Origin: an uncultured Oscillospiraceae bacterium
GTDB lineage: Bacteria; Bacillota; Clostridia; Oscillospirales; Oscillospiraceae
NCBI GenBank assembly: GCA_944386835.1
Contig: CALXCQ010000010.1
Location: 1 to 44,609 of the forward strand
DNA length: 44,609 nt
Direction of reading: 5' to 3'
In this document: piece by piece, positions 8,339-16,596 of the stretch
How the letters are laid out: every line of letters starts with the position of its first letter
Position numbering within the stretch: position 1 is the stretch's first letter
Notes under the pieces: model-generated
The model's input: only the letters and a program-made list of their open reading frames with translations
What the model was told of the DNA's origin: nothing
The model's database searches: none
Translations under genes and position numbers: made by a program

Positions 8339-9556
8339 CTATTGACTGGCCATAAGAGAATGGGTCATACGGGATATCATCATTTTGGTACTTTGCAGAG
8401 CCACAAGCTGACTCGCTGCCAATCCAGTCTCCATCTGCTCAGCCACCTCATCCGTTGTCTCGTTAACCATTTCTTCTCCCTGCGGTTCCTGGGCAAAATA
8501 CTCTACTGCATTTAAGGTAATGGCTGGTGCAGGATTCTCACAGGCCCGAATGAGTAACGTAATCGCCTGCTCCCGGGTGACCGCCTCCTGCGGTGCAAAG
8601 CTACCGTCCATTCCATTCATAAAGCCAGTAGCTGTCATCTGCGCTACTGCCTCTCTTGCCCATTGGGAAATGCTGTCCGAATCGGCATAAGTAGCCAAAA
8701 TTTCCGTTTGTGCTTCCGGTAAAAGCCCAATGTTCTGGATAACTCTGGACAAAATAACAGCTGCCTGCTCACGGGTCAAATCTTCTCCGCCGTCGGCCTC
8801 CACATTCTCCAGCAATTCTTGACGGCAAGCTTCCTCACACACTGTGGCGGTCCAATCTACCGAGATACCATTTTGCTCCAAAACCTTTAACGCCATGCGG
8901 CAAAAATCCTCCCGGCTAATGGTCTCCTGATAGTTACCGGTCACCGTAATCAACCCATTGTTCACAGCTTTTTCTACCGCTTCTTCTGCCCAATCGCTCA
9001 CGGCATCCTGGGGACGTAGTCCTTCCAGAAGTTCGGGATCGGAACAACAAAGGGTATAGTACCGGTAACAGGAAGGATAGGCAATTTGCCGGTCCACCCC
9101 TGCCTGGCCGTTCCAGCGCCAATTCTGCTCAAAACAGGTAACAATGCCTGTCGTCTGGTCGTATGCTTTCACCAGAGACCAGTGGTTGTACCCCTTCCCG
9201 CGAGCGGCCGCAGATCCGAACATTACATCGCCAGTTTTCGGCGCAGTGGTCTCTTCAAACCAAAACTGGTCATTCCCAATTACCTGAGGGCCACCATCGT
9301 TGCAACGAATTTCCAATCCGTAAAGTTCTTCATAATACCGTTCTACCAGCTCCACGCAGTATAAGGTAGACCCATACTGATTGTAGCGAGCCTCTACGCC
9401 ATTGAGCGTATCCGCCACAAACCCTTCGCCGGTAATTTTCACATAAGTAACATCAATCGTTTCTTCCGCCGCGTTGGCTCCTGTGGCCATTGCCATCACT
9501 ATAATCACACTCAGAAATAGTGCGATTCCTCGTTTCAAACTGGTCATATTTAACAA
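8339..9556 (-). CDS. Secreted CHAP-like hydrolase with S-layer-homology (SLH) repeats
   Basis: The protein begins with a signal peptide (hydrophobic core ALFLSVIIVMAMA, cleavage after GANAA). Residues about 45-175 look like a CHAP-type cysteine peptidase/amidase: a candidate nucleophile in STLYCVELVERYY, PKTGDVMFGSAA, a candidate histidine in GYNHWSLVKAY, and CFEQNWRWNG. Residues about 195-365 hold SLH-type repeats, including WAEEAVEKAVNNGLI, DLTREQAAVILSR and WAREAVAQMTATGFMNG, which anchor proteins to cell-wall polymers. The likely job is peptidoglycan cleavage at the cell surface, but this is family inference. The first codon is probably TTG at 9556, 12 bases after AAGGAAGG; an ATG at 9547 is the alternative. 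The gene is divergent from another SLH gene. Confidence 0.78.
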   Translation of the reverse strand: MLNMTSLKRGIALFLSVIIVMAMATGANAAEETIDVTYVKITGEGFVADTLNGVEARYNQYGSTLYCVELVERYYEELYGLEIRCNDGGPQVIGNDQFWFEETTAPKTGDVMFGSAAARGKGYNHWSLVKAYDQTTGIVTCFEQNWRWNGQAGVDRQIAYPSCYRYYTLCCSDPELLEGLRPQDAVSDWAEEAVEKAVNNGLITVTGNYQETISREDFCRMALKVLEQNGISVDWTATVCEEACRQELLENVEADGGEDLTREQAAVILSRVIQNIGLLPEAQTEILATYADSDSISQWAREAVAQMTATGFMNGMDGSFAPQEAVTREQAITLLIRACENPAPAITLNAVEYFAQEPQGEEMVNETTDEVAEQMETGLAASQLVALQSTKMMISRMTHSLMASQ

Positions 9557-9588
9557 ATCGATGTCAGTCCTTCCTTATTTCTGGTAAG

Positions 9589-9617
9589 ATGGTAACATTT
9601 TGTAATCGATTTGTCAA
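9589..9617 (-). promoter_or_regulatory. Promoter of the SLH/CHAP gene
   Basis: TTGACA (9617-9612) and TACCAT (9594-9589) on the minus strand are spaced by 17 bases, about 30 bases upstream of the start codon. The -35 is perfect and the -10 matches four of six consensus bases. Confidence 0.65.
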
Positions 9618-9684
9618 TACTTTTGTCTCCAATTTGTAATTTATATGGAAAAATATTCCACATACTATTTTTTCCTTTGCCCAT

Positions 9685-9712
9685 TTGCATTCTTTCCCAA
9701 GTGCGGTATACT
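9685..9712 (+). promoter_or_regulatory. Possible promoter of the second SLH gene
   Basis: TTGCAT (9685-9690) and TATACT (9707-9712) are spaced by 16 bases in the divergent region, about 120 bases ahead of the start at 9834. The -10 is good and the -35 weak, so this is a tentative call. Confidence 0.45.
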
Positions 9713-9833
9713 AGCAATATCCAAGCTCTTTCCATTCTAAATATTTTTCCATGCATGTCAGGCTTTCTGTTTTGCAGATCCCAACAAAAAACACCCGCCA
9801 TAAAAGCCCCAGGGATTTCTGAGGAGTGTAGTT

Positions 9834-11549
9834 ATGAACCAAAACCGGATATTTGTCTGCATTCTTGCGCTTTTATTGTGTTTTCGTTGTCTTATCTATC
9901 CGATGCAGGTCTCTGGCCTGAGTGTCTGGGCCCAGGAAGATGTGGAAACGGCAATCCAGTTGGGACTTGTGCCTTCCCATCTGCAAGAAGCCTATGACAC
10001 ACCCATTACCCGCCAGGAATTCTGTCAGGTATTGGCCGCCTGGATTGTAAAGTGCCAAAAAGAAAATTGTTTCCCGGAACAGTCCTGGGAGACGGTCTCG
10101 TTTTCTGACACGGATGACCCGGCCGTTACCATGTGCGCAGGCCTGGGCATTGTAAATGGCGTTGGGGAAAGCCGTTTTTCACCGGACAACCCCATCTCAC
10201 GGCAGGAGGCAGCCGTCATACTCAGTCGCGCTGCCCAAATCCTGGCCGATCTGTCCGCCTGGGAAAAACCCTATTGGCAATATCCTCATGTCTTTTCCGA
10301 TGGTGCGCAGATTTCTTCCTGGGCCAGGGAGGCCATTACTTGGTCTTATCGAACCGGTATCTTACAGGGAACGTCCGGAGATAAATTTTCCCCCTTGCAG
10401 ACTTATACCCGGGAGCAGACATATTGCAGCATTTTGCGGCTTTACCGGCTTGTAAAAACCGGTGACTCCGGTGTGCCAACGCCCCAGGAATACTACCCCT
10501 GGGAAGGTGGCTATGTAGACCTGACCGGTCAAGAAGTTACCGACTATCCCCTGGATGGATGCGGCATTACTCCTTATTATGTGTCCGGTCAATGGATTTA
10601 TGACGCCCATGGCAATGCTGTTGTGGATTTGGGTCCTTCCGGTGTCTGGCACCGAACGGTCAGTTTCCACGGAGCAATCGCCTTTGTCCGCGACAGCCTG
10701 CCTTATGTGTATAATCTGAAGACTTCTGAAAAGTTGGAGAATGTCACAGTGGAGGAATCGGCCAACGGCGTACTGACCCTGTTTCATCTGGGGACAGATT
10801 GGCACTACACCTACCTCATGTCCGACGGCTCCCAGCCCAACCCCAACCGCTACCGGGCTGCCGGACGGTATTGGGACAACCTTGCCATTGCCCAGCTGCC
10901 AGATCTGTCTTTCGTTTTAATTGACGAAACAGGAGCCATAGTCAAATATCTGGATATTGACTCCAGCCTCCGGCTGTACAGTGCCTGTGGAAAGCAAGCC
11001 GTTTTCACCGATGAAACCGGATTCGCTCTGTACCATGCGGACATGGGTTTCCTTACACCCATGGACCGCGCGTATGGTACGGTCTTTGACAATGGACAGG
11101 CAGAAATCCGCTATCAATCCCGGTATACCCTGTATGACCAAACCGGTTCCATCGTTGTGGAAAATTGGGAAACTGGCTTTCGCTCTGTCAGCCCCACTTT
11201 GTATCTGCACCTCACGGAAGGTTCCACATACACCTTGGTGAGCAGCCACGGTCAGGAGCTAGCAACCTTACAGTTTGTCCGCAAGGAACCCGATCTCAAG
11301 CAAGACGGCGGCGGTCTGATGGCCTATCTGGAAACAGACTCCCTGTGCAAAATTGTGGACTCTCAGGGAAATCTGATAGCTACCATTGATGACGGGCGTA
11401 CTCTCAACTGGTCCGCCAGTGGTTTTCAAAACGGATTATTATACTTGTATGGTATGCCGGGAGTAGAAAATGCAGACACCAGCCTTCGGGTTTACCTGCC
11501 CAACGGGCAACTGCTTTCTCATTTCCCTCATTCCGCTCTACAAGAGTAA
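9834..11549 (+). CDS. Secreted S-layer-homology protein with a large C-terminal repeat domain
   Basis: The ATG has GAGGAG upstream. A signal peptide (ALLLCFRCLIYPMQVSG) is followed by three SLH modules in residues about 25-205, recognisable from TRQEFCQVLAAWIV, SRQEAAVILSRAA with FSPDNP, and WAREAITWSYRTGILQG with TYTREQT. SLH modules bind pyruvylated or similar cell-wall polymers, so the protein is probably displayed on the surface. Residues about 215-571 are built from short beta-strand-rich segments with recurring turns such as IDETGAIVKYLD, YDQTGSIVVEN and VDSQGNLIATI. These resemble WG-type or beta-propeller repeats. I do not recognise an enzyme motif in this part, and its function is unknown. 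It ends 12 bases before mrnC. Confidence 0.8.
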   Translation: MNQNRIFVCILALLLCFRCLIYPMQVSGLSVWAQEDVETAIQLGLVPSHLQEAYDTPITRQEFCQVLAAWIVKCQKENCFPEQSWETVSFSDTDDPAVTMCAGLGIVNGVGESRFSPDNPISRQEAAVILSRAAQILADLSAWEKPYWQYPHVFSDGAQISSWAREAITWSYRTGILQGTSGDKFSPLQTYTREQTYCSILRLYRLVKTGDSGVPTPQEYYPWEGGYVDLTGQEVTDYPLDGCGITPYYVSGQWIYDAHGNAVVDLGPSGVWHRTVSFHGAIAFVRDSLPYVYNLKTSEKLENVTVEESANGVLTLFHLGTDWHYTYLMSDGSQPNPNRYRAAGRYWDNLAIAQLPDLSFVLIDETGAIVKYLDIDSSLRLYSACGKQAVFTDETGFALYHADMGFLTPMDRAYGTVFDNGQAEIRYQSRYTLYDQTGSIVVENWETGFRSVSPTLYLHLTEGSTYTLVSSHGQELATLQFVRKEPDLKQDGGGLMAYLETDSLCKIVDSQGNLIATIDDGRTLNWSASGFQNGLLYLYGMPGVENADTSLRVYLPNGQLLSHFPHSALQE

Positions 11550-11561
11550 GGAGTATATATT

Positions 11562-11975
11562 TTGGAAAATTATTTTCATCTGCAATTGGACAAACAGGCA
11601 ATCGGTTCCATCAGTGTTTTGGGGCTGGCCCATATTGGCGACGCGGTCTTTGAGCTCTTAGTGCGCAGCTATCTGTGCGCCCACGGCAAAGCTACTTCCA
11701 AAAATCTTCACAAAGCTACGGTCGGATATGTCAGCGCTCCGGCCCAGGCCCGGCGGATGGACGCCATGCTGCCTCTGCTTACACCGGAAGAGCTGGCCCA
11801 CTACCGCAGAGGCCGCAACACCCATGTCCATGGGATTCCCAAAAACGCTACCCACGAAGAATATGCCAAAGCTACCGGCCTGGAAGCACTGTTCGGTGCT
11901 CTGTACCTGGCCGGGCAGACGGACCGGTTAAACCAACTTTTTATTTTGACCATGGAGGATTCCCATGCCCTTTGA
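11562..11975 (+). CDS. mrnC: Mini-ribonuclease III
   Basis: RNase III-like nuclease without a double-stranded-RNA-binding domain; in Firmicutes it matures 23S rRNA. The catalytic helix GLAHIGDAVFELLVRSYL contains the key acidic residue of GDAVFE, and the second signature KNATHEEYAKATGLEALFGA carries the other metal-binding acids. The length of 137 residues is normal for the family. The start is TTG at 11562, set by AAGGAG with an 8-base gap. Its 3' end overlaps rqcH by 11 bases. Confidence 0.93.
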   Translation: MENYFHLQLDKQAIGSISVLGLAHIGDAVFELLVRSYLCAHGKATSKNLHKATVGYVSAPAQARRMDAMLPLLTPEELAHYRRGRNTHVHGIPKNATHEEYAKATGLEALFGALYLAGQTDRLNQLFILTMEDSHAL

Positions 11976-13761
11976 CGCTTTTTTCCTCTCGGCCGTGGCC
12001 GCAGAGCTTTCTCAAACCATTTTAGATGCCCGAATTGACCGGGTCCAACAGCCCCAGCGGGATGCTGTCATTCTGCAGCTGCGCAGCCCCCAAGCGGGCA
12101 ACTGCCGTCTGCTCCTGACTGCATCAGCTAATCATCCCCGCATCCACCTGACTGAAATGTCCCTGGAAAATCCTGCCCAGCCGCCTATGTTCTGCATGTT
12201 TCTGCGAAAACATTTGACTGGCGCACGGATCGTAAAAGTTGTCCAGCCACCTTTGGAGCGGGTTCTGGAACTACAACTTCGCTGTACAGACGAACTGGGA
12301 GAAGTGGCGCAAAAGCGGCTTATCCTGGAAATTATGGGACGCAGCTCTAATTTGATCCTGGTAGGAGAAGACGGACGCATTTTGGACTGTCTGCGGCGGG
12401 TGGATTTTTCACAATCCCAAAAGAGACAGGTCCTCCCCGGTCTGTTTTATCAGCCTCCGGTTCCCCTGGAAAAACAAAACCCCCTGACGATTTCCCAGGA
12501 GGCACTGACAGAACTTTTGCTCCAGGCCCAGAATGCCGGAACAATCGACCGCTGGCTTCTGGATACCTTTACTGCTTTGCCGCCCCTTATCTGCCGGGAA
12601 CTGAGCTTTGGATTCTCGCCGGAAGGCGCCCTGGATTTGGATTCTCTGCCGCAGAGCCGGCGCGAGCAACTGGCCGCCTACCTGGCATCCCAATTTGGCA
12701 AGCTGGCGGAGGGCAAATTTACTCCCACTATGCTGGTGCGGGATTCGGCCCCCTTTGACTTTACCTACCGTCCTATCGCCCAATATGGCCCGGCGGTACA
12801 ATGCGTGCCCTATCCCAGTTTTTCCGGCCTTCTGGACGCCTTCTACGGGCAGAAGGATCGGGACGAGAGCATGCGGCAACGGAGTCAGAGCGTCCACAAA
12901 CTGGTCACCAATCTTTTCAACCGTACGAAGCGAAAGCTGGCCATTCAGGAAAAAGAACTGGAAGCTACCTTGGACCGGGAGCGGTTGCGGCAGTTGGGGG
13001 ACATTGTAACGGCCAACCTCCACGCCATACAAAGAGGCCAGCCGCAATTGGAGGCTGTGGACTTTTATGACCCGGAAATGGCAAAAATCCGAATTCCCCT
13101 TTCTCCTCAGCTCTCTCCCCAACAAAATGCGGCAAAATACTATAAGGACTACACAAAGGCCAAACACGCCCAACAGTATTTGACCCAGCAGATTCAGAAG
13201 GGTACGGCGGAGCTGCACTACCTCTCCAGCGTTCTGGAAGAATTAAGCCGTGCCCAGACGGAAAAAGATCTGCAGGAAATCCGGCAGGAGCTGACAGAGG
13301 AAGGGTACCTGCGGCAAACGGGCAGTAAAAAGAGGCAAAAGCTCCCGGCTTCCAAGCCTATGGAATTCTGCTCCAGCGATGGATTCCCCATTTATGTAGG
13401 CAGAAACAACCGGCAGAATGATCAGCTCACCACTAAGATGGCCTATAAATCCGACCTCTGGCTCCATACGCAAAAGATTCCAGGCAGCCATGTCATTATT
13501 GCCTGCGGTTCCCAAACTCCGCCAGACAGAACGGTTACAGAGGCCGCTATACTAGCAGCCTGGTTCTCTCAGGCCCGAAACGGGCAAAATGTAGCCGTCG
13601 ACTGTGCCTTGGTAAAACACGTGAAAAAGCCCAACGGCGCCAAACCTGGCATGGTCATCTACGACCACTATACTACGGTCTATGTCACACCCTCTCAGGC
13701 ACTGGCAGAACAGCTGCGTGCCAATCCATCCGGTTCATCAGGAGGTACAGCATGGAACTGA
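11965..13761 (+). CDS. rqcH: RqcH (NFACT family, Rqc2 homologue) ribosome quality control factor
   Basis: Binds stalled 50S subunits carrying peptidyl-tRNA and directs alanine tailing of the nascent chain; older annotations call it fibronectin-binding protein A. The N-terminal NFACT-N domain is visible (MPFDAFFLSAVAAELSQ, TASANHPRIHLTE, EIMGRSSNLILV). A long charged coiled-coil region follows (about residues 310-450), then the NFACT-R domain near residue 468 with GFPIYVGRNNRQNDQLT and DLWLHTQKIPGSHVII. At 598 residues it is full length. GGAGGA precedes the ATG. It sits between mrnC and a small zinc-binding-type protein. Confidence 0.93.
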   Translation: MPFDAFFLSAVAAELSQTILDARIDRVQQPQRDAVILQLRSPQAGNCRLLLTASANHPRIHLTEMSLENPAQPPMFCMFLRKHLTGARIVKVVQPPLERVLELQLRCTDELGEVAQKRLILEIMGRSSNLILVGEDGRILDCLRRVDFSQSQKRQVLPGLFYQPPVPLEKQNPLTISQEALTELLLQAQNAGTIDRWLLDTFTALPPLICRELSFGFSPEGALDLDSLPQSRREQLAAYLASQFGKLAEGKFTPTMLVRDSAPFDFTYRPIAQYGPAVQCVPYPSFSGLLDAFYGQKDRDESMRQRSQSVHKLVTNLFNRTKRKLAIQEKELEATLDRERLRQLGDIVTANLHAIQRGQPQLEAVDFYDPEMAKIRIPLSPQLSPQQNAAKYYKDYTKAKHAQQYLTQQIQKGTAELHYLSSVLEELSRAQTEKDLQEIRQELTEEGYLRQTGSKKRQKLPASKPMEFCSSDGFPIYVGRNNRQNDQLTTKMAYKSDLWLHTQKIPGSHVIIACGSQTPPDRTVTEAAILAAWFSQARNGQNVAVDCALVKHVKKPNGAKPGMVIYDHYTTVYVTPSQALAEQLRANPSGSSGGTAWN

Positions 13762-14024
13762 AAAATTCTTTCCGTTTTTTTGCCAATCGGGACTGCGCCT
13801 ATTTCCCCTGTCACCCGGGTGCCGATCCCCAGAGATTTAACTGCCTGTTTTGTTACTGCCCCCTTTATGCTCTGGGGCCGCGGTGCGGAGGTAAGTATAC
13901 CTATGACGCCGACGGAATCAAAGATTGCTCCGCCTGCACGTTCCCCCACAATCCGGACCACTATGATGTCATTGTAAACCGATTTCAGGAGTTGGCCCAA
14001 TTGGCCAGGAGAAAACAGGAATAG
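13752..14024 (+). CDS. Cysteine-rich small domain protein (probable metal-binding)
   Basis: This 90-residue protein matches my recollection of the conserved Cys-rich small domain family (PF04071). The landmarks are FRFFANRDCAYFPCHPGAD, FNCLFCYCPLYALG, CGGKYTY and GIKDCSACTFPH, with nine cysteines and two histidines in fixed positions that suggest zinc binding. The family is found alone or fused to cobalamin-related proteins, but its biochemical role is not established. The ATG is preceded by GGAGG and overlaps the rqcH stop by 10 bases, so it is probably co-translated with rqcH. Confidence 0.85.
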   Translation: MELKNSFRFFANRDCAYFPCHPGADPQRFNCLFCYCPLYALGPRCGGKYTYDADGIKDCSACTFPHNPDHYDVIVNRFQELAQLARRKQE

Positions 14025-14056
14025 CAGCTTTTGCTCTGCATCTGTTTTCTTCGGAC

Positions 14057-14085
14057 AAACCAGCCTTCGGTTAAACTGGTTTTCC
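14057..14085 (+). terminator. Possible weak terminator after the mrnC-rqcH cluster
   Basis: AAACCAG and CTGGTTT flank an 11-base loop, followed by TCC rather than a long U tract. It is the only hairpin seen between the Cys-rich protein gene and the MerR gene, and it is a weak call. Confidence 0.35.
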
Positions 14086-14146
14086 ACTTTGTACCCAGGT
14101 TTTTCACCTAGGTCTTTCTATTCTATTTCAAAAGGAGGAGCCTGCC

Positions 14147-14956
14147 TTGCAGCAATACCGTATCGGCATTGTAGCCGATTTACTGGGGATCTCCCCGGAA
14201 GGCCTGCGCCTGTATGAACGCAGTGGGATTCTGGATGCCCATCGGCAAGCTGGGGGAAATTACCGGAAGTATGGCCAATTGGATATTACGGCTCTGATTC
14301 GCGCCCGCTCCTACCATAACTGTGGCTTTTCCTTGAAGCAAACGGAATCTCTGCTTAACAGCGACGATCTTTGTCAAGTTGCCGATCTGTTTCATACCCG
14401 CATGGAGCAGCTCAAAGCAGAAATTCTCAGGAAACAGGCCACTTTGACCTGGTTGCAGCAAATGCAGGCCCTGATAGGGCAGCTGCCGGAAACTCTCGAC
14501 ATTATTACCATATCGCACCGACCCCAGATGTACCGTCTGGAATTTATGGCTGGCGATACCCTTTTACTCAACACGCAAGAGTGTAAAGAATTTGGGAAAC
14601 TGGTGGACTGGACTCCATTTTCCTTTCCTGCACAGCGTAACAGCTGGCAAGCCCTGTTAGAGGGGAAAGACGAAAGTATCTCTGCCATCGGTATCTTCCA
14701 TGAATATGCCCAACTGTTTGGCCTGACACTTCCACAGAAGACCATCTGCCACCCCCCGACTACTTGTCTTTATACAGTTATCAAGCTCTCTGGAGATGAA
14801 GCCCGGCCCACAGAATATTTATCTCCCCTTCTAAACTATGTGCAGCAGCACGCCATCCAGGTTACCGGTGACCCCATTGCCAGAACATTTTTATCCATGA
14901 ACAAACGAAACCAGTATACCCGATACCGTCAAATCTGGCTTCCAATCGAAACTTGA
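14147..14956 (+). CDS. MerR-family transcriptional regulator with C-terminal effector domain
   Basis: Residues 1-70 form the winged helix of the MerR family (RIGIVADLLGISPEGLRLYE, GGNYRKYGQLDITALI, GFSLKQTESLL). A coiled-coil dimerisation helix follows (about 80-112). Residues 115-269 resemble the GyrI-like multidrug-effector domains of BmrR/TipA-type activators, judged by layout only. The TTG start has AAAGGAGGAG 6 bases upstream. The stop is 11 bases ahead of a MerR-type promoter with a 19-bp spacer that drives the chromate-transporter pair, so local activation of those genes is the simplest reading. No cysteine metal-sensing motif of the CueR/ZntR kind is seen at the C terminus, which argues for an organic ligand. 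Confidence 0.85.
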   Translation: MQQYRIGIVADLLGISPEGLRLYERSGILDAHRQAGGNYRKYGQLDITALIRARSYHNCGFSLKQTESLLNSDDLCQVADLFHTRMEQLKAEILRKQATLTWLQQMQALIGQLPETLDIITISHRPQMYRLEFMAGDTLLLNTQECKEFGKLVDWTPFSFPAQRNSWQALLEGKDESISAIGIFHEYAQLFGLTLPQKTICHPPTTCLYTVIKLSGDEARPTEYLSPLLNYVQQHAIQVTGDPIARTFLSMNKRNQYTRYRQIWLPIET

Positions 14957-14961
14957 GAAAA

Positions 14962-14998
14962 AGGCCCTTGACCTTACACTAGGTTGAGGGCCTATAGT
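14962..14998 (+). promoter_or_regulatory. MerR-type operator/promoter with a 19-bp spacer
   Basis: TTGACC (14968-14973) and TATAGT (14993-14998) are spaced by 19 bases. The spacer and flanks form an inverted repeat, AGGCCCTTGACCT (14962-14974) against AGGTTGAGGGCCT (14981-14993), around a 6-base centre. MerR proteins bind such dyads and untwist the over-long spacer to activate transcription. The dyad looks like a terminator stem, but no U tract follows. Confidence 0.8.
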
Positions 14999-15053
14999 AA
15001 TTTTATTGGAATTTCCAATGCTTATAAACTCGGAGAGAAAGGAAGGCATTCGT

Positions 15054-15635
15054 TTGAAAAAAACAAAATCATTGAAAACACTCACCACACTCTTTGCACA
15101 ATTCTTTATCCTGGGACTTTGCACCTTTGGCGGTGGCTGGAGTATTGTTGCTCAGATGCAGAAAATGTATGTGGAAAAAGAAAAAACCTTGACCCAGGAA
15201 GAATTACTGGACATCACCAGCGTGGGCCGCAGCCTTCCCGGCACCATGATTGGTAACGTAGCCTGCCTGTATGGTTATCGTGTGGCCGGCGTTCCCGGTT
15301 CGTTTGCCTGTATTCTGGGAATGATTCTGCCGCCTATGATTATCTTGTCGGTCATTACCTTCTTTTACACCAAATTTCAAAATAACATCTATGTGGCCCG
15401 CGCTATGGTGGGCGTAAGAGCCGCCGTAGTACCCATTATCGGTAGCGCTCTGGCAACCTTATGGAAAAGCGCATTCAAGTGGAAAGTCTGTTATCTGGCA
15501 GCCTTGGGTGCTTTACTTTTAAACCTGTTTTGGAATGTAAACTGCATTATTTTGGTTCTGATGGGTATTGTATTTGGGCTAGTCTTGTGCGAACTCAAAG
15601 AACGGAAGGAGGCGTCGAACCATGCTGCTTCTTGA
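15054..15635 (+). CDS. Chromate transporter family protein, first half of a split pair
   Basis: Short-chain CHR-family membrane protein (PF02417). The N-terminal signature FFILGLCTFGGGWSIVAQM is followed by TQEELLDITSVGRSLPGTM and GYRVAGVPGSFACILGMILPP, then several hydrophobic helices. At 193 residues it is one half of the classical two-domain ChrA and should pair with the next gene. I choose the TTG at 15054, 7 bases after AAGGAAGG, over the ATG at 15006, which overlaps leader DNA without a good site. Annotated substrates of the family are chromate and perhaps other anions; the natural substrate here is unknown. It is probably controlled by the upstream MerR protein. Confidence 0.88.
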   Translation: MKKTKSLKTLTTLFAQFFILGLCTFGGGWSIVAQMQKMYVEKEKTLTQEELLDITSVGRSLPGTMIGNVACLYGYRVAGVPGSFACILGMILPPMIILSVITFFYTKFQNNIYVARAMVGVRAAVVPIIGSALATLWKSAFKWKVCYLAALGALLLNLFWNVNCIILVLMGIVFGLVLCELKERKEASNHAAS

Positions 15636-16149
15636 GCTTTTCTGGAGTTTTGCCAAAATCGGCCTTACCAGTTTTGGCGGGCTATCCATGGTTCCCTTGA
15701 TCAATAGCGAAATGGTTGGCCACGGTTGGATGACGTCCAATGAGGTCAGCGATATTGTAGCAATTGCCGAAATGACTCCTGGCCCACTGGGTCTTAACTG
15801 TGCTACCTTTGCCGGGATGCGTACGGCCGGTCTTCTGGGGGCCATTGCTGCCAACTTGGGCGTCTTGTTTCCTACGCTTACCATCTGCCTTCTGGCTGCG
15901 GTCTTTTTTCAAAAATTCAAAGACGGCAAGAGAATGCAGCAAATTATGATCGGTGTTCGTCCCGTCTGTATGGGGATGATTTTGGCGGTTATGGTCACCA
16001 TGTCCCTGAGTAACTACGTCTATGACAGCACTGTCAGCCCTGTGGCGATTGTCATTGGCGTTCTGGGGGCTATTGGGTTGTACAAAAAGCTCAGCATCCC
16101 GCTTGTATTACTCCTCAGCGCTATTTTAGGCATCGCTTTTGTACGGTAG
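15622..16149 (+). CDS. Chromate transporter family protein, second half of a split pair
   Basis: This is the second short CHR-family protein (175 residues), overlapping the first by 14 bases and with AAGGAGG ahead of its ATG. It repeats the same architecture: FWSFAKIGLTSFGGLSMVPL, WMTSNEVSDIVAIAEMTPGPL, then GLLGAIAANLGVLFPTLTI and further helices. Two tandem short CHR proteins usually work as a heterodimer with opposite membrane orientation. The gene ends the MerR-controlled unit; the following spacer (16150-16305) has an imperfect CCGAAA/TTTCGG dyad but no strong terminator. Confidence 0.88.
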   Translation: MLLLELFWSFAKIGLTSFGGLSMVPLINSEMVGHGWMTSNEVSDIVAIAEMTPGPLGLNCATFAGMRTAGLLGAIAANLGVLFPTLTICLLAAVFFQKFKDGKRMQQIMIGVRPVCMGMILAVMVTMSLSNYVYDSTVSPVAIVIGVLGAIGLYKKLSIPLVLLLSAILGIAFVR

Positions 16150-16305
16150 CTGTCACGATTCGGTGGAGGTATGTGGAATTTTTCTGTTCGGGGTAAGGAA
16201 ACCGAAAAATTCCCAAAATAACCAATTTTTGTTTCGGAACGGAAATCAGAAACGGGTATAAATTTTGCGTCTCTTTGCCATGCTAATGGCGAGGAGTGTG
16301 AGAAT

Positions 16306-16524
16306 ATGGACCATCACGAAAAATTGATTCCCAAAATTCCCGATCCATCTATCCCGGTTGTGAACAATTTAACGGACTTGCAGGGTGTTCCCAATCCTAC
16401 CACCAAAACTTCCCACTCTCTGGAAGACTTCATGCTGTATGTTCCCAGCGTAGGCTATGTTCCCCGGCAGGGTGTACCCGGCATCTTCTATCCAGAGGAC
16501 TACGAAACCTATTTGGCCCGATAA
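16306..16524 (+). CDS. Small orphan protein of 72 residues
   Basis: The ATG is preceded by GAGGAG at a 9-base gap, so it is likely translated. I do not recognise the protein. It is Pro-rich in its first half (KIPDPSIPVVNNL, QGVPNPTT) and ends with an aromatic segment, YVPSVGYVPRQGVPGIFYPE, which has repeated YVP/VPG units. It has no cysteine, signal peptide or membrane segment. The aromatic tail is faintly like the AYVPxQ part of small spore-coat CotJA proteins, but the resemblance is too short to name it. It lies 72 bases upstream of the 25-cysteine protein and may share its transcript. Confidence 0.65.
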   Translation: MDHHEKLIPKIPDPSIPVVNNLTDLQGVPNPTTKTSHSLEDFMLYVPSVGYVPRQGVPGIFYPEDYETYLAR

Positions 16525-16596
16525 CCAAAGAGAAGCGACCCGCATAAGATGCATTGAAAGGCCCTTGCCTTTTATTAACCTTTGGGAGGCACTCTT

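Noticed and set aside
14962-14993. Intrinsic terminator after the MerR gene
   Set aside because: The stem has no U tract and coincides exactly with a MerR-type -35/-10 pair; it is better explained as an operator.
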